From Agmasoma carcini (nom. nud.) (lineage: Eukaryota > Microsporidia > Thelohaniidae): DNA of 64,000 nucleotides. Where the stretch lies: positions 62,001 to 126,000 of the forward strand of contig JAOXFI010000009.1 in assembly GCA_029232285.1 (NCBI GenBank), in the 5' to 3' direction. The notes beneath the pieces were generated by a model, which was given only the letters and a program-made list of their open reading frames with translations, was not told the origin of the DNA and did no database searches. This document shows, piece by piece, positions 21,162 to 31,486 of this stretch; the stretch's first letter is position 1; every line of letters starts with the position of its first letter. The translations under genes were made by a program, and so were the position numbers.

Positions 21162-22388
21162 TTATGCCATCATCTCTTCATTTTGTTTATAAATTTCTTT
21201 TTTTAATAAGTCATCATATTCACCAAACCTTTCTTCAAACATACATGCTGTGAAATATAGTGCAAGAGCACCACTAGATATTATATACATCAAGTAAATG
21301 TATAAGAATCCAAAAGAACCAACCATTGTACTGTAAAAAGATAATGATTCTGAATATACAGACGATAATAACAAATTAAAGATTACAAACCCAAATATTG
21401 ATAAAAATGATAAAAGCATCAAAACATACTCTAAACCCCAAAAAGTGGTAAAACCAACAAAATTTTTACGTGATAAAGCTTCACATGAATTAATCATTGA
21501 TTCTTTATAGCTTGTACCATATATTGCCATATAAGGATATGCAAATTGATTAAAAGTTTCAATAATACTTTCCAACATTACTATAAAAACAATAAGAATG
21601 CAATAAATCAAAGCACCAACAATACCATTTTCATTTCTTCTACGATTTCTAGCATTTGATAATCCAATTCTGGCAGTCTTAATTACAGAAATAATAAGAG
21701 CACCTAAGCAAATTGAACCTAAACAAAATAAAGTATTGATAAAAGGCTTTTGGGGTGCTTGATTGTGGCTTTGCATCACATGGTTGTACACTACAGATGA
21801 TATATATACTTGATAGAAGTAATATGTAGCGAATATTGTCCATATTGCCATCATCATCAAAAAAATTATAACATAAGCATTTTCTTTAAAGGAATCGGCC
21901 AATACACCAATTGCAACTGAGTATCCTATAAGAATAAGACCTGTAGTTATATATACAACAAATATCTTTGCTTTGTTTCTATTAAGTATTTTAAGTGTTT
22001 CTATTGCTATTTTATTAACAAAATCAATATTTCTTCTTAATTCTCTAAACATCAGAATAAATATCAAAAGTGAAAGGGGAATGGTAATAAGCATTGTTAT
22101 TAAAGACATAGAGAGGATAGCCACTACTATTGGAAGTAGAAGTAAGTTAAAAATCACAGAAATGTATATTAAAGGTTTTAAAAAATACCTAAGGGCTAAG
22201 AAACTCAATAGTGATAAGCCTATTAAAAAACAAAAATTTAGAACTAGTGGAGCCATCATAGAAGATGAAAAATCTGTGCTTATCTTGACATTAGTAGTCT
22301 GTGCCAAACCTAAAATACTAATACAACCTATTATATAAAAAATTAAGGACCAAAGATCATGTGGCTTTCTGGTGGGTGGATTATCCAT
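21162..22388 (-). CDS. Choline transporter-like protein (CTL/SLC44/Pns1 family)
   Basis: A 408-aa polytopic membrane protein with about ten hydrophobic segments. The family signature near the C-terminal third is clear: NQFAYPYMAIYGTSYKESM followed by a SC-ALSRKNF segment, then further membrane spans. CTL proteins are linked to choline or ethanolamine transport across membranes. Yeast Pns1 has about 540 aa, so loops are trimmed here. The N-terminus (residues 1-14) is short and cytosolic. The actual substrate cannot be inferred from sequence. Confidence 0.87.
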   Translation of the reverse strand: MDNPPTRKPHDLWSLIFYIIGCISILGLAQTTNVKISTDFSSSMMAPLVLNFCFLIGLSLLSFLALRYFLKPLIYISVIFNLLLLPIVVAILSMSLITMLITIPLSLLIFILMFRELRRNIDFVNKIAIETLKILNRNKAKIFVVYITTGLILIGYSVAIGVLADSFKENAYVIIFLMMMAIWTIFATYYFYQVYISSVVYNHVMQSHNQAPQKPFINTLFCLGSICLGALIISVIKTARIGLSNARNRRRNENGIVGALIYCILIVFIVMLESIIETFNQFAYPYMAIYGTSYKESMINSCEALSRKNFVGFTTFWGLEYVLMLLSFLSIFGFVIFNLLLSSVYSESLSFYSTMVGSFGFLYIYLMYIISSGALALYFTACMFEERFGEYDDLLKKEIYKQNEEMMA

Positions 22389-22689
22389 TTTTGTTTATAA
22401 ATAAACAAATTTATATTTATTACAAAAAATAAACAAAATTATTAAATATAAAAAATACGGGTAAGGTTAAAAAACCGATTAAGTTACAATATATGTTAAA
22501 TATTTGAATAAAAGCTGCTTATATAACTATCCTTCCACAATAAGATTAGACTTAAACATGCGTGAACTGATAATATAATATTTTTATATATTCTAAATTT
22601 AACATCCCTGAGAGGCAGAATATAAATATTTCAATAATTAATTTATAATGGGTTTTAAAATTTTTATTGTTGAAACCAAGCTATTGGTA
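22389..22689. other. Upstream region of the CTL gene
   Basis: AAATTTG lies about 20 bases before the minus-strand ATG at 22388. The rest is AT-rich with no visible feature. Confidence 0.4.
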
Positions 22690-23560
22690 TTGGATCAGGT
22701 GCATTATAATGATAAAAAGATGTATTGTCTAAATATTATTGATTAGATCCTTAATTTCACCCTATGTGTGAAATTTCAGTATACTCAAAACACAATGATA
22801 TGATTGAATGGTTACCACAGTTCAGATTGATGGTGAATGTAATGAATTGTGGGTATGTAAGAACTTAATTGTACTAGATAATGATAGATCAACATCAGAA
22901 GGATATTTTAGGAAATGCAAGCTACAATATTAAATTAAGTATCAAAAATTAAAATTTCTTTTAGGAACAAAAATTATAAACTTTGATACAATGTAAAAAA
23001 TACTGAATTTCAATTTAAAATTAATAAAAGGAAGTATATATCTATGTAAGGATAATATGGTGTATTTTCTTATGAGAAATAAAAAGGATTTGATGTAGAT
23101 AGAAATAAGGAATGATCAAGATTAATGAGAGTACATTCTAAGCGAAATATAAAAAGGGAGGGTTAAAAATGGACAGTCAACTGCTTCATGAAAATAGTTG
23201 AAAACAGAAATACACAGACAATCATGATAATTATTTAACAAAATATACTAATTTACTGGTCAAAGGGTATGATTATTATGAGAGAACCATTCTTATAATT
23301 ACGTATTTTCGTATGCATACCCAATCAACCAAAGGTCTTTAGTCAAAGTATAAAATAATTAAAGAAAAGGGTATAAAAGATGAATATGTATTTGATAGAA
23401 TTCATGTTTAAGAAATAAAAAGGATTTAATGATCTGCTATTTATGGTGATCACTGAGTCATTTGACTAATTTTCAATAATATTTTTAAAATTGTCCTGAG
23501 GTTTAGTATATTAAGAAATTTTTATAATAAACGTGATCAACGGTATTAATACTAAAAGAG
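22690..23560 (+). pseudogene. Decayed Merlin-type transposase
   Basis: Broken plus-strand reading. A Cys-bearing block (ECNELWVCKN, about 22840; then FRKCKLQ, about 22910) is followed by KWTVNCFMKIVENRNTQT and IMIII...QNI (about 23168-23245). These match the central VENRN-TL-II-NI part of Merlin transposases. Many stops and frame changes are present. A second piece of the same subfamily seems to lie at about 39880-40040 (shared AATATTAAATTAAGTATCAA). Confidence 0.55.
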
Positions 23561-23786
23561 AACAAAAAGCTTAATATAGTGCAACGTAACAGCGCCAATG
23601 TAATATTATTTCTACTTATATATCTTCCTTATAATTTTTATAGAAAGACATGTAAGATATTTTGATAGGCTAGCTATAAAATTATCAACTATTTTGATCT
23701 AAATATATAGAAATTCTTCCTTTGAATTGTTATTAACAACAAATAATAAAATTTATTTTTAAAAATTTTATAAAAAAAAATACAAA

Positions 23787-23975
23787 ATGACTGATTTTAC
23801 TATAAATGAATTTGAGTTGAATATACAAAAGTTTACACTTAAAAAGATAGTTGAACATCTTAATACATATGTAGAGAGCTCAAGTACAGCTGAGGAAGAT
23901 TTATCAAAGACTTTAAATGATAAAAAGGAAAAAAGTAAAAAAAAATCAACAAATACTAAAAATAAAAAGAAATAA
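23787..23975 (+). CDS. Small Lys-rich protein, unknown
   Basis: A 62-aa frame with an ATG preceded by AAAAATTTTATAAAAAAA, the local start-site signal. The N-terminal half (residues 1-32) could form an amphipathic helix or small fold; the last 20 residues are almost all Lys, Ser, Thr and Asn. I do not recognise it. It is tentatively real because of the signal and its placement between two gene blocks. Confidence 0.45.
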   Translation: MTDFTINEFELNIQKFTLKKIVEHLNTYVESSSTAEEDLSKTLNDKKEKSKKKSTNTKNKKK

Positions 23976-24139
23976 ATTTATTTTATAATTCTTTTGACCA
24001 TTTATTAAGCAATATTACATCATCAGCATATTATTTATAAAATATAAGCTAAGCTTAGCTTATCAATACATTTACGTCTATAATTATCAGAAAAATACTA
24101 AAATCAAATAAATAATAAAAATACAACTAAAAAGCTTCT

Positions 24140-25033
24140 TTAATGATTATGTCCATGATGACAATGTCCAGAATGTGAATGTGAGTGACCAAAATGTGTA
24201 GCAATAGAACCAACACCAAAACTAGCAGCCAACACTGCCAATTTAGACTTATAATACCCACCACTGTGGAAAGAACCAGAGATCATTTCTATAAAAACAA
24301 TATAAAGTAATGATCCACATGAAAGTGAGTTAAGATGAATCAAATTGCTAACATCCTTTCCCTTAGAATAAATACTAATAATATATCCAATAGGACTTAA
24401 AGATGAATATAAAGAAAGCAACAAAATAATTTTGTTAAGGCATAACTTACTTTGAAATAAAGTAGCACCAACTGAGAAACTTTCTAATACTTTATGAAGA
24501 AGATTTCCTAAAAATTTAGAGTTAAAAAAACCACTTGAAACATCAAAAGCCATTCCATCAAATAAAGAATGAACAGAAATAGCAAAAAGACTGATCAAAG
24601 CTTGTTGTACAGAAGTAGCATTAGATAATGAGGATGTGTTACATGTACCAATGTTACCATGTTCATGATTGTGTTCAATATGTTCATGTTCATGATGATG
24701 TTCATGATGATGTTCATGATTATGTTCATGATGATGTTCATGATTATGTTCATGATTATCGTGCAAAAATATTGAATCAATTCCAATCAAAGAAATCAAA
24801 ACAACACCAGCTAATATAAATGGCCCTCTCTTTGGCTCACCATGATCCATTACAACCATATGTGGTATCAAATCAGTAAGAACAGATGAAAGAAGTATAC
24901 CAGCAGTTAATACTGTTAAAAACGGATAAGCAAATCTTATTTTACTTTTATTTCGTATAAACATAGGAAGTAAACAAATCAATAATGAAATTATAAAACT
25001 TAATATTGTGAATCCAACTTCAATTAATTCCAT
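24140..25033 (-). CDS. ZIP-family zinc/iron transporter
   Basis: A 297-aa membrane protein of the ZIP (SLC39) family. Membrane segment IV carries HSLFDGMAFD and segment V HKVLESFSVG, the two metal-binding helices. A long His-rich loop (about residues 92-126, built of HNHEH/HHEH units) precedes them, and the C-terminus is also His-rich (GHSHSHSGHCHHGHNH). ZIP proteins bring zinc or iron into the cytosol. The family usually has HS-x-x-[DE]G and HE/HK-x-PE patterns; here the second motif reads HKVLES, with no Pro. On the minus strand the ATG is preceded by CCC. Confidence 0.9.
   Translation of the reverse strand: MELIEVGFTILSFIISLLICLLPMFIRNKSKIRFAYPFLTVLTAGILLSSVLTDLIPHMVVMDHGEPKRGPFILAGVVLISLIGIDSIFLHDNHEHNHEHHHEHNHEHHHEHHHEHEHIEHNHEHGNIGTCNTSSLSNATSVQQALISLFAISVHSLFDGMAFDVSSGFFNSKFLGNLLHKVLESFSVGATLFQSKLCLNKIILLLSLYSSLSPIGYIISIYSKGKDVSNLIHLNSLSCGSLLYIVFIEMISGSFHSGGYYKSKLAVLAASFGVGSIATHFGHSHSHSGHCHHGHNH
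24659..24765 (-). repeat. Short repeat encoding the His-rich loop of the ZIP transporter
   Basis: About seven units of ATGATGTTCATG or ATTATGTTCATG run in tandem and encode His-Glu-His-His/Asn units. Copy-number slippage would change the loop length in steps of a few residues without breaking the frame. Confidence 0.75.
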
Positions 25034-25096
25034 GGGTAATTTTAATAATAAAAAATTTATATAATAATTAAAAAAAATTTTAAAAATTTAAAAATA

Positions 25097-25168
25097 AGCC
25101 ACCTGAGGGAATTGAACCCTCGACCTTACGCTTACTAAACATATGCTCTACCCCTGAGCTAAAGCGGC
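25097..25168 (-). tRNA. tRNA-Thr (anticodon AGT)
   Basis: A 72-nt minus-strand cloverleaf. The acceptor stem is GCCGCTT/AGGTGGC with two G-T wobbles. The D arm is GCTC AGGGGTA GAGC. The anticodon stem is TATGT/GCGTA with loop TTAGTAA, the anticodon being AGT. The T arm is GAGGG TTCAATT CCCTC. No intron and no encoded CCA. It lies alone between the ZIP gene and the 598-aa protein. Confidence 0.95.
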
Positions 25169-25372
25169 TTAAAAATGTATGTTAGTAGATTAATATAATA
25201 ATTTTTATATTATTTCATAATAATTTAATAATAAATTTGTACTGTATAAATACTCACTTAAAGTGAAGTCTCTCATATATTTTTATGATTTTGATATTTG
25301 ATTAGTTACAAAATAAAAACTTTCTATTGGTTGCAAAAAAGGGGAAATAAAAATCTAAACTTTTGATTTTCT

Positions 25373-27169
25373 ATGGAAGGTTCAGAATCAAACATGAAAG
25401 ATATTAATGAAGATTTAATGAGAATTCTTAAACATAAAGACATTTTTGTCAAGTTTTATATGCTTAAGAATTATAAAATATCTTCTAAATTTTTATTAAA
25501 GGAAAAGGCAAATCAAAAATTGAATGAATTTATGAAAGAATTTCTTAAAAACAACAAAACAAATAAATATGCACAAATGGACGTGTTTGGAACCGAAATT
25601 GAATCAATTAGACATCAAAATACAACATTAAGTCCTTTAGAGTGTGTTTTTCATTCATTTTTTGATGATTTTTTAAAGAAAATAGAACCAGAGAATGCTG
25701 ATCTATTTATAAGTACTGTGTGTATGATAGAAGTAACTGATTTTGAATATTATAGAGATCTATTTGGTATAAGCTTTCTATACAAACATCTTAAGAATGA
25801 AAAGATATATAAAACTATGATAAAACTTATCAATAACAATAAGCTTGTTTATAAGAATCTTTATAAGACAATATCAAAGTTAAAAAATTATATTAAAAAT
25901 AATATGATTGATAGAAGCATAAAAGAAATTGTAGTAGTTATGAATGAGTCAATTGATTTATTTGATGATAATTTTAAATTTGCTTTGTTTGCTTATCTTG
26001 TAAAAATTTTTGAAAATCCTGAAAATTATTTATTTTTAGAAAGTAAGAATTGTGATGATATTCTTGATTTGGTTAGAAAGACACATTCTACACATGATGA
26101 GTTGGCTTTTAAGGGTATTGTAAGAGAAATAACATCAAAAATATATGATTTTAGAAATACAACGGTATTTGAAGAAATATTGGTTAAGATGTATTTGATG
26201 GAAGTGTTAAATATTATATATGTTGATAGAAGTGATACAAATGTAATGATTGATGAGATTTTAGTGTATCAAAGGATTAAAACCACTAAGTATGAAGATA
26301 TAATGGGTAGATACCTTCATTCTAAGCATTTATTGATTGATAAGATGAACAAGTTTGATAGGGTGTCGTTTTACAATGAATTGCCTGATATTTATAGAAA
26401 ACCAGAATTTTTTAGAAGTTTAAGAAATAAGGAGAATATAAATTGGGGTGATTTGATTGTATTTGCTTGTAATTATGAGCCATCTGACTATATTGAGTTT
26501 ATATTTGATCCGTTTTTTTTACAAAAGAGGTCTCATTTAGCCTTTATAGAGATTTTACATCAAAATTTAAAAAATGATGTTGAAAAGTTGTTTTTTTGTA
26601 AATTTTTGATTGAGAATATTTTAAAGAAAAATGATGTAGAGGGTGGGTTTAGGATGCTGTTTGATCATTATTATGATAGAATAGAGTCAGATGACTTTGT
26701 TTGTAGAAAGAAAAGAGAAATAATACAAAAATTTTTGCTTAGATGTGAGTATTGTATTCCTTTTATAGAGCCACCTGTTTATAATTCAAATATATCACCA
26801 TTATTTTTGATTATAAGTTCAAAAGGGAAGAACAACAAAATATTTTATTTTTTATCAAAGTCTAATAATTTTGATTTAATTTGTTTAGCACCGTTTTTTA
26901 TGGAAGATGAAATTTTGAATGTAAAATTTGATAAAAATGAATCTTTTGATAAGAAATTGGTATTTAACTTTATTATTGTTAATTATTTGTCATATCAGTT
27001 GGGTTTTACTACTAAGTTAAAAGAAATAGAAGAATTTGCTTATAAAATGATTTTTTATTTTGATCAAGAAGAAATAAGAGAAATAGGATTTTTATCAGAG
27101 ATGAAGGGAAGTAAGGAAGATTCAAAATATTATAAGCGGAGTATTGAATATAAAGAAAAGGTGTATTGA
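25373..27169 (+). CDS. Large helical protein, unknown function
   Basis: A 598-aa frame with no stop and typical codon use, starting at an ATG about 30 bases after GGGG. It is predicted mostly alpha-helical and charged, with alternating short hydrophobic stretches as in HEAT/ARM-like scaffolds, and no membrane span. I see no catalytic or metal-binding motif. The last seven or so codons (IEYKEKVY) run into the first unit of a tandem repeat that continues beyond the stop, so the present C-terminus has probably been altered by repeat spread. Confidence 0.8.
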   Translation: MEGSESNMKDINEDLMRILKHKDIFVKFYMLKNYKISSKFLLKEKANQKLNEFMKEFLKNNKTNKYAQMDVFGTEIESIRHQNTTLSPLECVFHSFFDDFLKKIEPENADLFISTVCMIEVTDFEYYRDLFGISFLYKHLKNEKIYKTMIKLINNNKLVYKNLYKTISKLKNYIKNNMIDRSIKEIVVVMNESIDLFDDNFKFALFAYLVKIFENPENYLFLESKNCDDILDLVRKTHSTHDELAFKGIVREITSKIYDFRNTTVFEEILVKMYLMEVLNIIYVDRSDTNVMIDEILVYQRIKTTKYEDIMGRYLHSKHLLIDKMNKFDRVSFYNELPDIYRKPEFFRSLRNKENINWGDLIVFACNYEPSDYIEFIFDPFFLQKRSHLAFIEILHQNLKNDVEKLFFCKFLIENILKKNDVEGGFRMLFDHYYDRIESDDFVCRKKREIIQKFLLRCEYCIPFIEPPVYNSNISPLFLIISSKGKNNKIFYFLSKSNNFDLICLAPFFMEDEILNVKFDKNESFDKKLVFNFIIVNYLSYQLGFTTKLKEIEEFAYKMIFYFDQEEIREIGFLSEMKGSKEDSKYYKRSIEYKEKVY

Positions 27170-27290
27170 ATATATAGAAAGGAGTATTGAATATAAAGAA
27201 AAGGTGTATTGAATATATAGAAAGGAGTATTGAATATATAGAAAGGAGTATTGAATATATAGAAAAGAAGTATTGAATATAAATAAACAT
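27135..27290. repeat. 22-base tandem repeat across a gene end
   Basis: Five to six imperfect units of GGAGTATTGAATATATAGAAA (and the variant GGTGTATTGAATATAAAGAAA) begin inside the last codons of the 598-aa gene and continue past its stop codon. A more degenerate GAATAT-rich extension runs to about 27395. Confidence 0.85.
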
Positions 27291-27454
27291 TGTAGAATAT
27301 ATATAAATATTGTAGAATATGATTATATATTATGGAATATGCTTTTTATTATAGAATATGTTTCTATATAATAGAATATGATTTTATATTATACTACAAT
27401 AACACTACATAGATTATTATAAATAAAATATTCATATTTTTTTTATAAATTTAT

Positions 27455-28147
27455 TTAAAATTCAATTTTACTGATTTCTTTTTCAAAGTTAAACATCTTT
27501 TTATCGTTAGTCTCAGGATAATAATTCTTTCTCTCGTCTTTAATGTAGATTATCCTTTCCTTAATCTTATCTATCACTGGCTTTAATTCTGGTATTAATT
27601 TAAAGCTTTCTAATGTTATAAGAATAGATTCACCAAGCTCTGGAAAGCCTATATTTGAACTAAACTTAGACAATATAGAACTTAATAAAAATATACACTC
27701 CTCCTTAACAAAGTTGTACAGTCCTTCAAGCTTAAGATCATCACTACTAAGTCTTATACAATCATAATCAAACTTTTTATCACTACTGCTAAATTCATTA
27801 ATATCAGAAATAATTTTAAGAAGTCTTAGCAAGTAATAGTGGCAAGGTGATAAATAATAAGTATTATTTATTATTTTAACTAATCTTAATATAAATATTG
27901 AGTTTTTATAGCTTATAGACCTCTCAATATTTGATAAAATCATTTCTATTAATATTTCTTGTTGCTTTCTTACTTTAAATAGAATTTCTATTGAAAATAT
28001 GATTAAAGACTTGTCTGCATCGTTTTGTTGTAATAAATCATTAAGATATTTCAATTCGGAACAAAATGTGGTTGGTTTGTTAATAAATTCTTGAATTTGT
28101 GATTCAATATTATCTGGTTGTGTTTTATAAAGTTGACTTAGTCTCAT
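27455..28147 (-). CDS. NOC2: NOC2-like ribosome biogenesis protein (reduced)
   Basis: A 230-aa protein resembling the C-terminal Noc2 domain. It has a LSPCHYYLLRLLKIISDI stretch, a segment leading to SDDLKLEGLYNFVKEECIFLLSSIL, and the family-typical FPEL (about residue 169) followed by KPVIDKIKERIIYIKDERK. Noc2 forms complexes with Noc1 or Noc3 that escort pre-60S particles. Yeast Noc2 has about 710 aa, so about two thirds is missing. The assignment depends on the C-terminal pattern and could be wrong in detail. The ATG follows AAAATTTTTATATTTTTTTTCC. Confidence 0.65.
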   Translation of the reverse strand: MRLSQLYKTQPDNIESQIQEFINKPTTFCSELKYLNDLLQQNDADKSLIIFSIEILFKVRKQQEILIEMILSNIERSISYKNSIFILRLVKIINNTYYLSPCHYYLLRLLKIISDINEFSSSDKKFDYDCIRLSSDDLKLEGLYNFVKEECIFLLSSILSKFSSNIGFPELGESILITLESFKLIPELKPVIDKIKERIIYIKDERKNYYPETNDKKMFNFEKEISKIEF

Positions 28148-28197
28148 GGAAAAAAAATATAAAAATTTTGAAATAATTCAAAAAATATTTATAGAAA

Positions 28198-28285
28198 TTA
28201 TTAGTATATGTTAGTATATGTTAATATATGTTAGTATATGTTAATATATGTTAATATATGTTAGTATATATTAGCATATATTTAT
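28198..28285. repeat. 10-base tandem repeat TTAGTATATG
   Basis: About eight units of TTAGTATATG/TTAATATATG lie in the 235-base divergent spacer between NOC2-like and ELF1. Confidence 0.85.
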
Positions 28286-28382
28286 AGAATTTAATATTTA
28301 TAGATTTTTAGTATATTTTAAAACTTTTTCACTAAAATTATTTGAAAATTTTTAGATTTAAAATTTCTCTTTTATTTTGCCC

Positions 28383-28619
28383 ATGGGAAGAAAGAAAGCA
28401 CAGAGAGGAAAGATTAAGAAAAGAATATCATTCAAACTAGAAACTGCCTTTGACTGTCCAACCTGTAAAAATGAGAAATCTGTATCTTGTAAAATATCAA
28501 AATCACACGGCAAAGCAAATGCTTACTGTAAGGTGTGTCAAGCTTTTTACGAATGTAAAGCTAATAACTTAACAAATCCAATAGATGTTTACCATTCTTG
28601 GTGTGATAGTGTGCAATAG
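28383..28619 (+). CDS. ELF1: Elf1-type transcription elongation factor
   Basis: A 78-aa zinc protein starting MGRKKAQRGKIKKR. Zinc ligands are C25, C28, C49 and C52 (DCPTC and YCKVC). The length and basic N-terminus match Elf1/ELOF1, which binds RNA polymerase II and helps passage through nucleosomes. I start at the ATG at 28383, which is directly preceded by CCC; the longer frame would use a TTG. AAAATTT words lie 15-35 bases upstream. Confidence 0.93.
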   Translation: MGRKKAQRGKIKKRISFKLETAFDCPTCKNEKSVSCKISKSHGKANAYCKVCQAFYECKANNLTNPIDVYHSWCDSVQ

Positions 28620-29775
28620 TAAATTATTATAAATAAAAAAATAAAAATTTACGTGATCAGATTAAATTTTATACATTTCTGGGAAAATGGACACCCCCTT
28701 AAGTGTAATTTTTAATTAAATAAAAATATTTGTTTAAAACTATTACTAGTGATGGGATGATTCCAATATATGACCGAATATAAATTCTAGTCCCATCACT
28801 AATTATTACCTTTATGAATAGACATTGACATTGTAAATCTTAAGTATGATAGAAAATTAATTTGAAATATTTTATAATATTAAAAGTTAAAATGGTTCGT
28901 ATTTGAGGTATATTTATTATAACAGACCTGTTAATTTTTTTGATTACTTACAATGATGATAAACATGAGTTAATCATGTTTTTAATGGTGTTAAAATTGC
29001 TATAACGTTTTTATATTTCTTGTATAAAAAACAAATACGCGAACACTTGGAGATGTATGAGTAGATCTTGTGAAAACTACAAGATATATTTTTTGTAAGA
29101 ATTGTGTTTAATTATTATAATTAAATATGCATCAAATTTACAATCTTGTATTTTAAAGACCTTCTGTGCGTATCGAAACTTAATTTCTAAAATGATAAGC
29201 GCAATTAAGAAATTGATTAGTTCTCCTGATTTCTCAAATAATCCTCTTAGTAGTCACAATATCATTCTTCAAGTTTAAGAAAATTGCTCTAATTCCTATA
29301 ATTTATCTCCTTATCCAACAATATAGACTCGATCTTATGTGGCATTATCTAAATATAATTTAAATCATAAGTATGGGTTCGTAAATCAGTTTATACACAA
29401 CAATTGAATCATTTATTAATAAGTTAAAGCTCGAAATGGGGTAAGTACTGGAAAAATAAAAGAATTTTTCGATTAATTTTGTTTAATTTTTATAACAAAG
29501 ATTCTTTATTCACTTAAATAAATAAAATTTAAAAATATAAAACTTTATTTCAGTAAAATTATAAATACTTCATATCTCGTCTTATTTTCTTTACTAAATA
29601 AATATTCTTCTAGTATAAAAATTGTTTTTGGTATTTGTGTATGATATTCTTTTTTAAACCTCTTGATTAAACTTATTAACAATCAATGAAATTTCTTTTA
29701 TGATTAATATGTCCAACAAATGTGTTATTTAATTCATTATTAGACAAAGAAATATATGCCAAAAACTATCAAAAT
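28620..29775. other. Gene-free DNA left of the Tc1/mariner element
   Basis: The only structure I can support is the small inverted repeat at 28747-28801, listed separately. Otherwise it is AT-rich with no frames. Confidence 0.45.
28747..28801. repeat. TA-flanked short inverted repeat
   Basis: TAGTGATGGGA at 28747-28757 is perfectly complementary to TCCCATCACTA at 28791-28801, with a 33-base centre. Both ends are TA dinucleotides, as expected of a much-deleted Tc1/mariner-type or MITE insertion. A hairpin terminator or chance palindrome is the alternative. Confidence 0.55.
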
Positions 29776-29777
29776 TA

Positions 29778-31048
29778 CACTACTCCAAAGAAATAAATTG
29801 AATTTAATAGTATAAGTATTTTAATTTTAATTTTTAAAACGCGGATTTTATACAAACTCTTTTGATAAAAATTTTTAATTTAAACCCAATAAAAAACCCG
29901 GACACCTTTATTTAATAATATGTATGACCACCATTTGCTACGATAACTTCTTAGATCCTATCATTCATATAATCTACAATATAAAGTACCGATATCAGGC
30001 CATATTTCACTAATTTTTGATATTAAATGCGCCTTGTTTTCAAAAACAATATTTCTTATTTTTTGCTTTAAATAAACCCATGGATGTTATATAGGGTTAG
30101 ATCTGATTATTTAAAGGTCATTCTAACACTTCAATGTTCATATATTCAAAAAAACTTTGATACCATCTTACTTTTATGCTTTGGATCATTGTCTTGTTAA
30201 AATTTATATTTAAAAATTAGAATTTTCGTGCACTCTCATTTGAATTATTGCTTAAAATTTGAGTATAATATAGTACATTTAAGGTTTCGTCTAAAAACAT
30301 CAATTTTCCAACACCATTTCTATTCATACAACCCCAAACAAATATCTCCTTCTTACCAAATTTTACAATTTCACTTTTAGGCGTTGGTTTTCCTTTTTCA
30401 ACCCACACCTTTTGCCTTTTAGAGTTATTATAAATGTCAAAAAATAACATTTCTAAAGTAGTCTTTGCATTCAAATAGCTACATTTTCGCAATTCTTAAA
30501 ATGTTAATGATTTTTCTCTAAAAAGACGCTCATTTAATCACAGATACTTATATTTGATTTATCTTCAATTATTTTCTGATATTACGGTCTGTAGCGTAGC
30601 GGTTTATATTAATCATCTTTTAATAAATTTGATATTGCTGATATCAAATTAATTTCTTCCTGCCACTACTGCTTTATCTTTTATCCACTTTATCATTCTT
30701 GTGTTTACTAACATGATCCTTGTTGTAGATCTTTTTAAGTCTTTTTACACCGATTTCGCGTATTGAAAACCCCATAGAAAATAGCTGAAAAATTCAGCTT
30801 TTGTTGAATTCAGAAACATGTTTACCCATTAGGGTATTTGTTTTGTGTTTTTTATTCATAGTTATAAAAAAAGGAAATTATATGGTATTTTTTATTGGTT
30901 TTTAATTTAAAAAATTATCAAAAGAGTTAATATAAAATGAGCGATTTAAAAAATTTAAAATATTATAGATATACGTATACTATTTGACTCAAATTATTTT
31001 TTAATTTAAAAATTTACACTTTTTATATAATCTTTTTTTGGAGTACTG
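29778..31048 (-). mobile_element. Tc1/mariner-type element, inactive, with long terminal inverted repeats
   Basis: Both ends start CA(C/G)TACTCCAAA and are flanked by TA (29776-29777 and 31049-31050), the Tc1/mariner target. Inverted-repeat similarity extends inward over more than 100 bases on each side (left 29778 to about 29896, right about 30887 to 31048), including an AACTCTTTTGATAA block. On the minus strand the body encodes transposase pieces: 30217-30492 includes VKFGKKEIFVWGCMNRNGVG, and further on QDNDPKHKSK (about 30150-30180) and a VLEWP block follow. Several stops break the frame. Confidence 0.85.
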
Positions 31049-31050
31049 TA

Positions 31051-31486
31051 TAATATTAATCAATAAAATATAAGTTTAATAGTCTATTAATTAAAAAAAA
31101 CACTGATCAAAGCGGTTTTACGAAAAATCGGAAGGATTAATACTTTCACCTAAGAAGCTATTAAAACAAATAACGTAACATCCATGGCTTGCCATTTTAG
31201 TTTTCTTACTTTCTCAGTGTACATACCTCTTCTTATTTTGATTGATTCAAATGTTGAAGTATATTATAGTAAAGAAAAATAAACTAGCAACAACGCATTC
31301 ATAATATCCCATTCGATAGGCTGCATATTATGGCATCTTTAACTACAAAAATTCAAAACATAAGCATACTGACTTTTATCAATTATCCTCTGGTGTACAT
31401 TGGTTAGTCTATAGGTACTTTGTTAATTTTTTGAGATCGCAAAAAGAAGCAGTACTAACTTTTTAGTAAGAAAATTTTTTTTTCTT
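31051..31486. other. Spacer between Tc1/mariner element and CTF8
   Basis: AT-rich with no gene. AAAATTTTTTTTTC lies just before the CTF8 ATG at 31487. Confidence 0.45.

Noticed and set aside
24628..24819. Frame opposite the ZIP His-rich loop
   Set aside because: Arises from the GTTCATGAT-type repeat read on the other strand.
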